A stretch of DNA of 24,950 bases. It comes from Burkholderiaceae bacterium (GTDB lineage Bacteria > Pseudomonadota > Gammaproteobacteria > Burkholderiales > Burkholderiaceae_E). The DNA lies in NCBI GenBank assembly GCA_019428955.1, contig JAHYJF010000014.1, positions 1 to 24,950 on the forward strand, in the 5' to 3' direction. Within the stretch, counting starts at the first letter, position 1; the number at the start of each line of letters is the position of its first letter. Made by a program: the position numbers and the translations under genes. This document shows positions 1 through 7,666 of this stretch, piece after piece. The notes below the pieces were generated by a model that had not been told where the DNA came from, did not search any database, and saw only the letters and a program-made list of their open reading frames with translations.

Positions 1-431
1 CCTGCGTCGGGCGCCGCGCCATGCTCGCAGAACACCAGCTCGCCGCCGGGGCGCAGCACGCGGCGAATTTCGGCCAGGGCGAGGGCGACATCGCCGACGG
101 TGCACAGCGAGAAGGTCACCACCACGGTGTCGGCCGCCGCAGCGGGGAGCGGTATCTGCTCGGCACCGCAGGGCAGGTATTCAACCGGGAATGCCGCCGC
201 CGCGACGCGCGCACGCGCCAGCGCCCAGCTCTCGCGCGAAGGTTCGAGCGCCCAGAGATGCTCGACCCGGTGGCGGTCGTAGTGCGCCAGATTGTGGCCA
301 GTACCGAAGCCGATCTCGAGCACCCGACCGCGCGCCGCCGGCACGACCTTCTCGCGCTGCCGCCGCATCGATCCGGTCCCGCAGACGCAGTTGACCAGAC
401 GCGGCAGCACGTACCGTTCGTACAGGCTCAT
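1..431 (-). CDS. Class I SAM-dependent methyltransferase, 3' end outside window
   Basis: A reading frame on the minus strand opens with ATG (complement of 429-431) and runs off the left edge without a stop, so the 143 visible residues are the N-terminal part. The start MSLYERYVLPRLVNCVCG is followed by motif I of Rossmann-fold methyltransferases, VLEIGFGTG, at about residues 37-45. An acidic post-I strand (LWALEPS) and the later segment RRVLRPGGELVFCEHG, typical of the UbiE/type-11 group, follow. These proteins transfer a methyl group from S-adenosylmethionine; the acceptor cannot be told from sequence. The start lies 13 bases after the nitrilase stop, so the two genes are probably co-transcribed. 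No membrane segment or signal peptide is visible. The family call is firm and the substrate is unknown. Confidence 0.85.
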   Translation of the reverse strand, partial: MSLYERYVLPRLVNCVCGTGSMRRQREKVVPAARGRVLEIGFGTGHNLAHYDRHRVEHLWALEPSRESWALARARVAAAAFPVEYLPCGAEQIPLPAAAADTVVVTFSLCTVGDVALALAEIRRVLRPGGELVFCEHGAAPDA

Positions 432-444
432 GGCTGGCGCGGGC

Positions 445-1395
445 TCAGGCCGGCGACTTGCGGGTCACGACCGCCGGCATCGGATCCTCGTTGACCGAGA
501 GCTGGAAGACGTCGGGACGGCTGTAGTGCCCGGAGACGTCGAAATCGAACTTGCCGCGACCGATGTCGCCGGAATCAAGTTCGGCGGTCAGGATGGTTTC
601 GCCGCTGAAGTCCGGGCCGGCGAGCACGTTGCCGAGCGGATCGATGATCGCGCTGCCGCCGCGCATCAGCACGGCATCGGGCGCGTCGCCCAGCGAGATC
701 CGTTCCGTTCCGACGAAGTCGCCGCGGCGCAGGTACTGGCAGGCGGTGAGCACGAAACAGCGCCCCTCGAGTGCAATGTGGCGCATGCTCGGCAGCCACG
801 TCTCGCGGTCGTCGGCGGTCGGGGCGCAATAGAACTGCACGCCCTTGGCGTACATTGCCATGCGCAGCATCGGCATGTAGTTTTCCCAGCAGATCACCGA
901 CCCGATCCGACCGAACGGCGCGTCGACCACGGTCAGCGTCGAACCATCGCCGAAGCCCCAGATCACGCGCTCCATCACGGTGGGCATCAGCTTGCGGTGC
1001 TTGCCCAGCAGGCTGCCGTCGGGGCCGAAGAACAGCGCGGTGCAATAGCAGGTGCCGCCCTCGCGTTCGATTACGCCAATCACGACGAAGGCGCCGGCCG
1101 CCGCTGCCGCCTCGCCGAGTTGTTCGGTCTCCGGTCCAGGCACCGTGATCGCTGCCTCGAGGTAGGCACGGAATTCCTCCCGTCCCAGCGGGTCGCGTGC
1201 GCCCACGACCAGGCCGTAGTTCATGCCCTTGGGATATCCCGGTATGAACGCCTCAGGAAAGACCACCAGTTCGGCGCCGGTGGCCGCTGCTTCGGCGGTC
1301 AGCCGCACCGCCTTGGCGACGCACGCGGCGGTGTCGAACGGGATCGCTCCGGCCTGGACGACGGCGACCTTGATTGTGGGAGAGGTGGTGGCCAT
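445..1395 (-). CDS. Nitrilase-superfamily carbon-nitrogen hydrolase (nitrilase branch)
   Basis: A 316-residue protein with the full Glu-Lys-Cys catalytic set of the nitrilase superfamily. Glu48 lies in FPEAFIPGYPKG, Lys135 in GKHRKLMPT, and the nucleophile Cys169 in ICWENYMPML. The CWEN context, the segment YCAPTADDRETW after it, and the length of about 316 residues point to the true nitrilase branch, which hydrolyses organic nitriles to carboxylic acid and ammonia, rather than to an amidase or carbamoylase. The substrate cannot be assigned. The ATG start is supported by GGAG six bases upstream. The gene is divergent from the ferritin-like gene across a 109-base gap and is followed by a methyltransferase gene 13 bases on. 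It looks intact, cytoplasmic and normal in composition for this window. Confidence 0.9.
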   Translation of the reverse strand: MATTSPTIKVAVVQAGAIPFDTAACVAKAVRLTAEAAATGAELVVFPEAFIPGYPKGMNYGLVVGARDPLGREEFRAYLEAAITVPGPETEQLGEAAAAAGAFVVIGVIEREGGTCYCTALFFGPDGSLLGKHRKLMPTVMERVIWGFGDGSTLTVVDAPFGRIGSVICWENYMPMLRMAMYAKGVQFYCAPTADDRETWLPSMRHIALEGRCFVLTACQYLRRGDFVGTERISLGDAPDAVLMRGGSAIIDPLGNVLAGPDFSGETILTAELDSGDIGRGKFDFDVSGHYSRPDVFQLSVNEDPMPAVVTRKSPA

Positions 1396-1504
1396 GTAGG
1401 GCTCCGTTGTACATTAGTTGACACGATGCACGCCGATTCCGGCGATTTGGACCGGGACGCCCGGCTCTCGTCGAGATTCGCTGCAACCAAGGGGAGAAAA
1501 TAAC

Positions 1505-1792
1505 ATGTCCAACGTCGGTTACCACGAGCCCATAGAAGAGCTTTCCAATGAAACACGCGATATGCATCGGGCGATCGTTTCCCTGATGGAAGAACTGGAA
1601 GCCGTTGATTGGTATAACCAGCGCTCTAACGCATGCAAGGATCCGGAATTGAAGGTCATTCTCGAGCACAATCGCGACGAGGAAAAGGAGCACGCCTCGA
1701 TGCTGTTGGAATGGATTCGGCGCAAGGACCAAAAATTTTCCGGAGAACTGAAAGACTACCTGTTCACCAAGAAACAGATTGCCCACAGTTAG
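1505..1792 (+). CDS. Encapsulated-ferritin-like protein (EncFtn family), no targeting peptide before the stop
   Basis: A 95-residue two-helix protein that closely resembles encapsulated ferritins such as the Rhodospirillum rubrum protein. It carries HRAIVSLMEELEAVDWY (residues 21-37) and HNRDEEKEHA (55-64). By alignment from memory, the ferroxidase ligands are Glu30, Glu60 and His63, with Glu29 and Glu32 at the iron entry site. Members assemble as rings of dimers, oxidise Fe(II), and normally sit inside an encapsulin shell through a short C-terminal targeting peptide. This protein ends at KKQIAHS, before any such peptide. The amber stop is followed by 17 more in-frame codons (separate entry). 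ATG is preceded by AAGGGGAG with a spacing of about 8. Hand-counted GC is 143/288, about 50%, below its neighbours. No encapsulin gene is adjacent. Confidence 0.88.
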   Translation: MSNVGYHEPIEELSNETRDMHRAIVSLMEELEAVDWYNQRSNACKDPELKVILEHNRDEEKEHASMLLEWIRRKDQKFSGELKDYLFTKKQIAHS

Positions 1793-1846
1793 AAGTCGCT
1801 CTCTACCGTTGGGGGGGTGGACGTTAGCGATCGACGCAATCCATGA
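1793..1846 (+). other. In-frame 17-codon extension after the amber stop of the EncFtn-like gene
   Basis: Reading on in the same frame past TAG (1790-1792) gives KSLSTVGGVDVSDRRNP and then TGA at 1844-1846. That TGA overlaps the ATG of the antiporter gene (1843-1845) in the common ATGA arrangement. STVGGV loosely resembles the core of encapsulin-targeting peptides (such as LTVGSL), and it lies near the place where EncFtn proteins carry one. The match is partial: Leu to Ser, Ser to Gly and Leu to Val. Possible explanations are a recent nonsense mutation, amber read-through, a sequencing error, or chance. What is seen is the frame and the overlap; the relation to targeting is inference. Confidence 0.35.
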
Positions 1847-3159
1847 CAAACGCGGACTGGTTTCTGCTGGTGGGTGGCCTGTTGCTCGCGCGGGGCTTGA
1901 CTTCGTCGATGCTCAAGCGCCTTCCGGTCACACCCGCCATTGTCTATCTGGCGTTGGGAGTGCTGGTCGGGCCGACGGTGCTCGAACTGTTCCACTTCAA
2001 TCCGCTCAAGGAGTCGGCGCTGCTCGAAGTGCTGACCGAAGTGGCGGTGCTGATTTCGCTGTTTTCCGCCGGCGTCAAGATGCCCGTGCCGGTCAGTTTT
2101 CCCCGCTGGCGTACACCGATTTTGTTGGCAACGGCTTCCATGGCGGTCAGCGTCGGAACGGTCGCCGCCTTCGCCCACTACGCACTCGGTTTGTCGCCGG
2201 GTGCGGGCGTCTTGCTGGGCGCGATCCTGGCGCCCACCGATCCGGTGCTTGCGACCGATGTCCAGATCCGCCATCCCGGCGATCGCGACCAACTCCGCTT
2301 CACCTTGACCTGCGAGGCGGGCATGAACGACGGCAGCGCCTTTCCGTTTGTGATGCTGGGAATGGGATTACTCGGACTGCACGATCTCGGTGAATTCGGT
2401 CTGCACTGGGCGCTGGTGGATGTGCTGTGGGCTACGGTGGCGGGAATCGCCATCGGGGTCATTTCCGGCGCCGCGCTGGGCCGTCTGGCATGGAAACTGC
2501 GCGGCGATCCGCCCGAGCACAAGCTCATGGACGACTTCCTCGGGCTCGGCCTGATCGGCCTGGTATACGGTTTGAGTGTGCTGGTTCATGCATGGGGATT
2601 CCTGGCGGTATTTTTTGCTGCCGTTGCACTGCGCCAGACTGAAGATAAACTGGTCGGGGCCAGGCGGGATTCCCCGGACCGGCACCAAGCCGATGGCGTC
2701 AAGCCCAAAGCGGCAAGCGCCGGCCTGGACAGTCATCACACGCCGAGCGTCAGTGAAGGATCGCTGGTGTTCAAGGAACATCTGGAGCGCCTCTCGGAAA
2801 TGGTGCTCATTCTGCTGCTCGGTGGCACGCTGTTTCTCGATTCCTGGAGCTGGCGTGCGGTGGGGCTGGCGCTGTTTCTCTTTATGGTGGCACGCCCGGT
2901 CAGCGTCCTCGTCGGCCTGTTGGCGACCCGCACTTCGTGGCCGATACGCGGCATGGTGGGCTGGTTCGGGGTACGCGGCATCGGTTCGCTGTACTACCTG
3001 ATGTATGCCATACAACACGGTCTCCCCGAGGATCTGGCCCTGGATCTGATCCAATTGACGCTCATTGCAGTAGCGCTGTCCATTCTCGTCCACGGAACCA
3101 GTGTCAAGCCGCTGATGAGTCGGTTCTGGCGTCACCGCAGGGGCCTGCCAGCGCCCTGA
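1843..3159 (+). CDS. CPA1/NhaP-type monovalent cation:proton antiporter
   Basis: A 438-residue, strongly hydrophobic protein with about a dozen membrane segments, found in the inner membrane. It carries the CPA1 hallmarks: APTDPVLATDV (residues 130-140; Thr132-Asp133-Pro134) and CEAGMNDGSAFPF (157-169; Asn162-Asp163 as the likely ion-binding pair). A late GVRGIGSLYYL (376-386) holds the conserved Arg378. Such proteins exchange Na+ or K+ for H+ and help control pH and salt; ion preference cannot be read here. A charged loop of roughly 45 residues (about 267-312, with clustered Asp, Arg, His and Lys) interrupts the membrane segments, and there is no C-terminal nucleotide-binding domain. ATG at 1843 is used although no strong ribosome site precedes it. 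The gene converges on rep with 10 bases between the ends. Confidence 0.88.
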   Translation: MTNADWFLLVGGLLLARGLTSSMLKRLPVTPAIVYLALGVLVGPTVLELFHFNPLKESALLEVLTEVAVLISLFSAGVKMPVPVSFPRWRTPILLATASMAVSVGTVAAFAHYALGLSPGAGVLLGAILAPTDPVLATDVQIRHPGDRDQLRFTLTCEAGMNDGSAFPFVMLGMGLLGLHDLGEFGLHWALVDVLWATVAGIAIGVISGAALGRLAWKLRGDPPEHKLMDDFLGLGLIGLVYGLSVLVHAWGFLAVFFAAVALRQTEDKLVGARRDSPDRHQADGVKPKAASAGLDSHHTPSVSEGSLVFKEHLERLSEMVLILLLGGTLFLDSWSWRAVGLALFLFMVARPVSVLVGLLATRTSWPIRGMVGWFGVRGIGSLYYLMYAIQHGLPEDLALDLIQLTLIAVALSILVHGTSVKPLMSRFWRHRRGLPAP

Positions 3160-3169
3160 GCGCACCTGG

Positions 3170-5206
3170 TCAGTTATCAGCGGGCGCCGACTTCCTGCTG
3201 GCCAGCAAATCGCGCAATCCGTCGAGTCGTCCCCGGGCGGCAGCGCCGGTGATGGTGGCCGCAGCGGGCGCGCGCGCGGCCAGCTCCATCTCGGTGATGA
3301 ACCGCGACGGTTCGCGCCCGACCTTCTCCTTGCCGCGGCGCCTGGTGTTGCACCAGGTGAGCGTCAGGCTGCGCTGCGCGCGGGTGACCGCGACGTACAT
3401 CAGGCGGCGCTCTTCCTCGACATGGGCGGAAAGCGCCGCTGCTGCGGCCGGCTCGGCGCTCTCGCCGTCAGCGGGCAGGCCACCGTGGTGGGGCAGCAGG
3501 CCCTCCTCGCAGCCGGCGACGTAGACGTGCGGGAACTCCAGTCCCTTGGCCGCGTGGATGGTGGTCAGGCGCAGCGCGTCGCCGTCGCTGCGCTGCTGGT
3601 CGATCTGGGAGAGCAGGGTGACGGTCTGGGCAAGCTGGAGCAGATTGTCGCCGTCCTGCTCGGCGCGCCGCTCGAGCCAGCCGATGAAGTCGCCGACGTT
3701 GGTCCACTTGCCGGCGGCAACCTTGTCGTCGTTGCTGGCGAAGAGGTGTTCGCGATACTCGATGCCGCTCACCAGGTCGGAGAGCACCTGGGCCGCCGGC
3801 TCACGGCCGGCCCGGTAGGCGATGCGATTGATGAACTCGCCGAAGGTGTGCAGGTCCCGGAGATGGCGCTCGCCCAGGCGCGTTTCCAGCCCGCTCTCGA
3901 AGAGCGCCGCGAACATCGACAGCTGGCGCTCGCCGGCATAGGTGCCGAGCGCAGCCAGCGTCGCGGTACCCACGCCGCGCTTGGGAGTGGTGATCGCCCT
4001 GATGAAGGCGGGATCGTCGTCATCGTTGAGCAGCAGCCGCAGGTAGGCCAGCAGATCGCGGATTTCGGCGCGCTCGAAGAAGCTCTGCCCGCCCGAGATC
4101 ACGTAGGGCACCTTCTCCTTGCGCAGCATCTGCTCGAACACCCGCGCCTGGTGGTTGCCGCGATAGAGGATTGCGAAATCCGACCAGCTCAGGCGGCGCT
4201 CGAAGCGCAGCGCCTGCACTCGCATGGTGATCGACTCGGCCTCGGCTTCATCGTCGGCGCACATCACCACCGTGATCGGGTCCCCCGTTCCGAGCTCCGA
4301 CCAGAGGCGCTTGTCGTGAAGCTTGGGGTTGTGGCCGATCAGGTGATTGGCCGCGCCCAGGATGGTGGTGCTCGAGCGGTAGTTCTGCTCGAGCTTGATC
4401 ACTTCGAGTTGGGGGTAGTCCATGCCCAGGCGCTGGAGATTTTCGAGGGTGGCTCCACGCCAGCCATAGATCGACTGGTCGTCGTCGCCGACGGCGGTGA
4501 ACGCGGCCCGCGGTCCGGAGAGCAGGCGCAGCAGCTCGTACTGGCAGGTGTTGGTGTCCTGGTACTCGTCGATGAGCAGGTAGCGCAAGGTCTCCCGCCA
4601 GGCCTGCGCCACCTCGGGGTGTTCACGCAGCAATTGCACCGGCAGCCGGATAAGGTCGTCGAAGTCCACCGCCTGGTAGGCGGTGAGAGTGGCGGCATAG
4701 TCGCGGTAGGCGCGCACCGCCTGGCGCTCGGACTCGCTGGCCGCCACCGCCGCCGCCTGGTCGGGCTCGAGCAGCCCATTCTTCCACAGCGAAATCCGGT
4801 GGAGCGTGGCCCGCGCCGCCTTGCGGTCGGTGGTGCCCAGCGCGGTCTGGACGATGTTGGTGGCGTCCTCGGCATCGAGGATCGAAAACGTGCGCTTGAG
4901 ACCCAGCCGGGTACCATCGCGGCGCAGGATTCGCACCCCGAGCGAATGAAAGGTCGACACGCTCGGCGCGCGCCCGCCTTCACGCGGCGGCAGCATCGGC
5001 TTGAGCCGCTCGGCCATCTCGCGGGCCGCCTTGTTGGTAAAGGTGATCGCACCGATCGCCGCGGGATCGAAACCCGAATTCACCAGGTGGACGATCTTCT
5101 GGGTGATGACCCTGGTCTTGCCGCTGCCGGCACCGGCGATCACCAGGCAGGGCCCGTCGAGATAGCGGATCGCAGCGCGCTGCGCGGGGTTCAGTGAACT
5201 GGACAT
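3170..5206 (-). CDS. rep: ATP-dependent DNA helicase Rep (UvrD/Rep family, superfamily 1)
   Basis: A 678-residue superfamily 1A helicase. It has a Q-motif-like start (SLNPAQRAAI), Walker A AGAGSGKT (24-31), motif Ia ITFTNKAAREM, motif II LLIDEYQDTN (210-219), motif III DDDQSIYGWRGA (241-252), and late motifs LTTIHAAKGLEFPHVY and EEERRLMYVAVTRA. The start LNPAQRAAI...GPCLVIAGAGSGKTRVITQKI and the length, near the 673 residues of E. coli Rep, favour Rep over UvrD. Rep unwinds DNA 3' to 5', clears proteins ahead of forks and, with PriC, restarts stalled forks. ATG lies 15 bases after the priA stop, so rep and priA are very likely one transcript. The ribosome site before ATG is weak, which suggests coupling to priA translation. 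No terminator is clear in the short convergent gap with the antiporter. Confidence 0.93.
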   Translation of the reverse strand: MSSSLNPAQRAAIRYLDGPCLVIAGAGSGKTRVITQKIVHLVNSGFDPAAIGAITFTNKAAREMAERLKPMLPPREGGRAPSVSTFHSLGVRILRRDGTRLGLKRTFSILDAEDATNIVQTALGTTDRKAARATLHRISLWKNGLLEPDQAAAVAASESERQAVRAYRDYAATLTAYQAVDFDDLIRLPVQLLREHPEVAQAWRETLRYLLIDEYQDTNTCQYELLRLLSGPRAAFTAVGDDDQSIYGWRGATLENLQRLGMDYPQLEVIKLEQNYRSSTTILGAANHLIGHNPKLHDKRLWSELGTGDPITVVMCADDEAEAESITMRVQALRFERRLSWSDFAILYRGNHQARVFEQMLRKEKVPYVISGGQSFFERAEIRDLLAYLRLLLNDDDDPAFIRAITTPKRGVGTATLAALGTYAGERQLSMFAALFESGLETRLGERHLRDLHTFGEFINRIAYRAGREPAAQVLSDLVSGIEYREHLFASNDDKVAAGKWTNVGDFIGWLERRAEQDGDNLLQLAQTVTLLSQIDQQRSDGDALRLTTIHAAKGLEFPHVYVAGCEEGLLPHHGGLPADGESAEPAAAAALSAHVEEERRLMYVAVTRAQRSLTLTWCNTRRRGKEKVGREPSRFITEMELAARAPAAATITGAAARGRLDGLRDLLASRKSAPADN

Positions 5207-5221
5207 CGTCGCGGGCCGGGC

Positions 5222-7309
5222 TCAGATCTCGTTGGGGTCGATCTCGAGCTGCCAGCGCACCCGCGTCGCCAGTTCGTCCAACCGCAGCAGCCAGGCAGCG
5301 ACGAAGCGGTGCAGCTCCTGGCGTGACGGCGAGTCGGCCAGCAACTGCGCGCGGGCGCGCCCGGCGATGCGCGCCATCGGCATCGGCACCGGATCGAAGA
5401 TCGTGATTTCCGACCAGCTCTCGCCATCGGCCGCCGCTGCGCGCTTGGCCGCGGCGAGAAAAGCCAGCGCCTCGTCCAGCTCGGCCGCCTCGGCGCGCAA
5501 CAGCGCGAGGTAGCGATAGGGCGGCAAACCGGCTTCGCGGCGCTCCTCGAGCAACGCATCGGCGAAACCGGCGAAATCGTGCGCCTTCAGGGCCGCGAAC
5601 ATTGGATGTTCCGGATACCTTGTCTGGACGATCACCTCGCCGCGCGGCGCCAGCTCGGGCGCGGCCCGGCCGGCGCGCCCGCTGACCTGGGTGAGGGTCG
5701 CGAAGAGCCGCTCGGGGGCGCGAAAGTCAGCGGCATAGAGCCCGGCATCGGCGTCGAGCACCACCACCAGCGCCAGGCGCTGGAAGTCGTGGCCCTTAGC
5801 CAGCATTTGGGTTCCCACCACGATGTCGAGCGTGCCGGCGTGGAACGAATCAAGCACCTTCTCGGCGGCGCCGCGGCGACTCGCCACATCGCGATCGAGC
5901 CGACCGACCCGGGCGCCGGGAAAGAGCGCGACCAGTTCCTGCTCGATGCGCTGCGTGCCGGCGCCGAGCGGCTGCAGGTCGACATTGCCGCATTCCGGAC
6001 AGGCGCGCGGAACCGGGCTCGCCGCCCCGCAGTGGTGGCACTGGAGAGAATAGCGGGCGCCACCCCGGGAGCGCGCGCCGGTGCGATGCAGCACCCGATA
6101 CGCCGAGCAATCCGGGCACTGGCTGAGCCAGCCGCAGCTCTGGCATGAAAGCACCGGTGAGAAGCCGCGGCGGTTGATGAACACCAGCGACTGCTCGCCG
6201 CGCTCGAGCGCGGCGGTCATGGCGGTGCGCGCGACCTCGGTCAGGCTGGCCGGCCCGGGCGCACCGCGGGCATCGACGATGCGCAGGTTGGGCAGCACCG
6301 CGCCAGTGGCGCGCGCGGGCAGTGTCAGGACCTGATAGCGGCCGCGCCGCGCCGAGAACCAGCTCTCGAGCGCCGGGGTCGCCGAACCGAGCACCACCGG
6401 AATGCCGCGCAAGGATGCCGCCGCCACCGCGAGGTCGCGGGCGCTGTAGTGCACCCCCTCCTGCTGGCGAAACGACGGGTCGTGCTCCTCGTCGACCACA
6501 ATGGCGGCCAGCGCGGGCAATGGCGCCAGCACTGCCAGCCGGGTACCGATCACCAGGCGCGCGCGACCGTCGGCAGCCGCGAGCCAGCGGGCCGCCCGGT
6601 CGGCCTCGCCCAGAGCGCTGTGCAGCACCGCCACCTCGAGGCCCGGAAAGCGCTCGCCGACGCGCTGCGCCAGTTGCGGCGTCAAGGCGATCTCCGGAAC
6701 CAGCATCAGGACCTGGGCCTGGCTGTCGCGGGCGAGAATGTGCGCCATCCAGCGCAGATAGACCTCGGTTTTGCCGCTGCCGGTAATGCCGTGCAACAGG
6801 TGGACCGCGAACCCCTTCGAGGCCAGCAGGGCGTCCAGCGCCGCTTGCTGGTCGGCGTTGAGCTCGACCAGTTCGGTGCTGGCCGGGGCAGCGCTGCTGG
6901 CGATCGGGGCCGGCACGGCGGCGCGCTTGCGGGCCCGCTCGAAGGCGCAACCGCGCGCGCGCGCCGTGGGTGGCGTGCGCAACAGCCGGGGCAGCGCCGG
7001 CAAGGCGATTTCACCGCGATGGCGGTGGTAGTAACGGGCGGCGAATTCGACCAGTTCCAGCCAGGCGGCGTCCGGCCGGGGCGCCGCTTCGATCAGGCTG
7101 GCGATCGGACGAATCTTGTCGGGCGAGAGTTCCGGCTGGTTGCCGACCTCGATCACCAACCCGACGCGACGGCCACGTCCCCAGGGCACCAGGACCCAGT
7201 CGCGCGCCTGCAGACGGTCGACGAGATCATCGGGAACGAGGTAGTCAAACCACGGCGCGATCGGTATGTCGAGCGCCACCCGGGCAAAGATCGGCGTCGC
7301 CGCAGTCAC
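5222..7309 (-). CDS. priA: Primosomal replication-restart helicase PriA
   Basis: A 695-residue protein with the domain order of PriA. The N-terminal 3'-DNA-end binding domain starts FARVALDIPIAPWFDYLVP. The superfamily 2 helicase core follows, with Walker A GITGSGKT (174-181), motif II DEEH (273-276) and GSATPALES. Eight cysteines inserted in lobe 2 (Cys389, 392, 398, 401, 424, 427, 437, 440) form the two zinc-binding sites. PriA recognises abandoned forks and D-loops and reloads the replisome. E. coli PriA has 732 residues. The start codon is GTG (complement of 7307-7309), with GGAG about 11 bases upstream. It is the first gene of the priA-rep pair; 379 bases separate it from hemE. An in-frame earlier ATG was not seen. 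Confidence 0.94.
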   Translation of the reverse strand: MTAATPIFARVALDIPIAPWFDYLVPDDLVDRLQARDWVLVPWGRGRRVGLVIEVGNQPELSPDKIRPIASLIEAAPRPDAAWLELVEFAARYYHRHRGEIALPALPRLLRTPPTARARGCAFERARKRAAVPAPIASSAAPASTELVELNADQQAALDALLASKGFAVHLLHGITGSGKTEVYLRWMAHILARDSQAQVLMLVPEIALTPQLAQRVGERFPGLEVAVLHSALGEADRAARWLAAADGRARLVIGTRLAVLAPLPALAAIVVDEEHDPSFRQQEGVHYSARDLAVAAASLRGIPVVLGSATPALESWFSARRGRYQVLTLPARATGAVLPNLRIVDARGAPGPASLTEVARTAMTAALERGEQSLVFINRRGFSPVLSCQSCGWLSQCPDCSAYRVLHRTGARSRGGARYSLQCHHCGAASPVPRACPECGNVDLQPLGAGTQRIEQELVALFPGARVGRLDRDVASRRGAAEKVLDSFHAGTLDIVVGTQMLAKGHDFQRLALVVVLDADAGLYAADFRAPERLFATLTQVSGRAGRAAPELAPRGEVIVQTRYPEHPMFAALKAHDFAGFADALLEERREAGLPPYRYLALLRAEAAELDEALAFLAAAKRAAAADGESWSEITIFDPVPMPMARIAGRARAQLLADSPSRQELHRFVAAWLLRLDELATRVRWQLEIDPNEI

Positions 7310-7433
7310 GTTCTGGGATGCTCCGCAACCACCGGACCGGAGGTCAAAATCAAGCCCGATCTTGAGATTTCGCTTGAGGTTGAGCCAATAACCTCAGAGT
7401 TAGAACGGTATTTCCGCAAGTCTGGCTCCGGCC

Positions 7434-7454
7434 TGTGGACAAAACTGTGGGCAA
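7434..7454 (-). promoter_or_regulatory. Two tandem DnaA-box-like sequences upstream of priA
   Basis: On the minus strand the sequence reads TTGCCCACAGTTTTGTCCACA. The second nonamer, TTGTCCACA (7434-7442), differs from the strict DnaA box TTATCCACA at one position. The first, TTGCCCACA (7446-7454), differs at two. They are direct repeats 12 bases apart. DnaA can act as a transcription factor as well as the initiator at oriC. There is no larger cluster of boxes, so this does not look like a full origin. The sequences are seen; a DnaA role is inference. Confidence 0.3.
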
Positions 7455-7594
7455 TTAAGTCAAGCGCCTGCGGAAAACCACAACAAACCAACGCCGCTGC
7501 TGGGCCAAATTCCGATTCAACGGCGATTAGTACCATCGATTCAGATAGTTACGGCGATATCTTGCCAAACGTATCTAAACAAGACTCGCAACCC

Positions 7595-7610
7595 TCGGAG
7601 GGCGCTCCGA
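7595..7610. repeat. Small hairpin (6-bp stem, 4-base loop) between hemE and priA
   Basis: TCGGAG (7595-7600), loop GGCG, CTCCGA (7605-7610) make a perfect inverted repeat. No T-run follows on either strand, so it is not a standard intrinsic terminator. It lies about 80 bases past the hemE stop in the direction of transcription. Confidence 0.35.
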
Positions 7611-7643
7611 TGTGCATAAGTCGGCCTCGGCACCTCCAGATTC

Positions 7644-7666
7644 CTTGCGATAAGAGCCCTCGCAAG
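7644..7666. repeat. Hairpin just downstream of hemE (7-bp stem, 9-base loop)
   Basis: CTTGCGA (7644-7650) and TCGCAAG (7660-7666) form a perfect 7-bp stem around a 9-base loop, 22 bases beyond the hemE stop codon. There is no U-tract on the minus-strand transcript after it. It may stabilise the 3' end of the hemE message or assist termination. That role is inference. Confidence 0.35.

Noticed and set aside
1418..1423. TTGACA upstream of the EncFtn-like gene as a -35 element
   Set aside because: The bases 16-18 positions downstream (GGCGAT) are a poor -10, so I could not support a promoter call.
3151..3187. GCGCCC...GGGCGC inverted repeat between the antiporter and rep
   Set aside because: A 6-bp stem with a 25-base loop and no T-run is too weak to call as a bidirectional terminator.
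3422..5197. 591-codon open frame on the plus strand
   Set aside because: It is antisense to rep, has no recognisable family and shows the Gly/Ala/Arg/Val-rich composition expected when a GC-rich gene is read on the opposite strand.
7306..7536. 76-codon minus-strand frame whose TGA overlaps the priA GTG as GTGA
   Set aside because: The overlap is tempting, but the product resembles nothing I know, has no clear ribosome site and includes the DnaA-box-like repeats in its coding sequence; chance is more likely.
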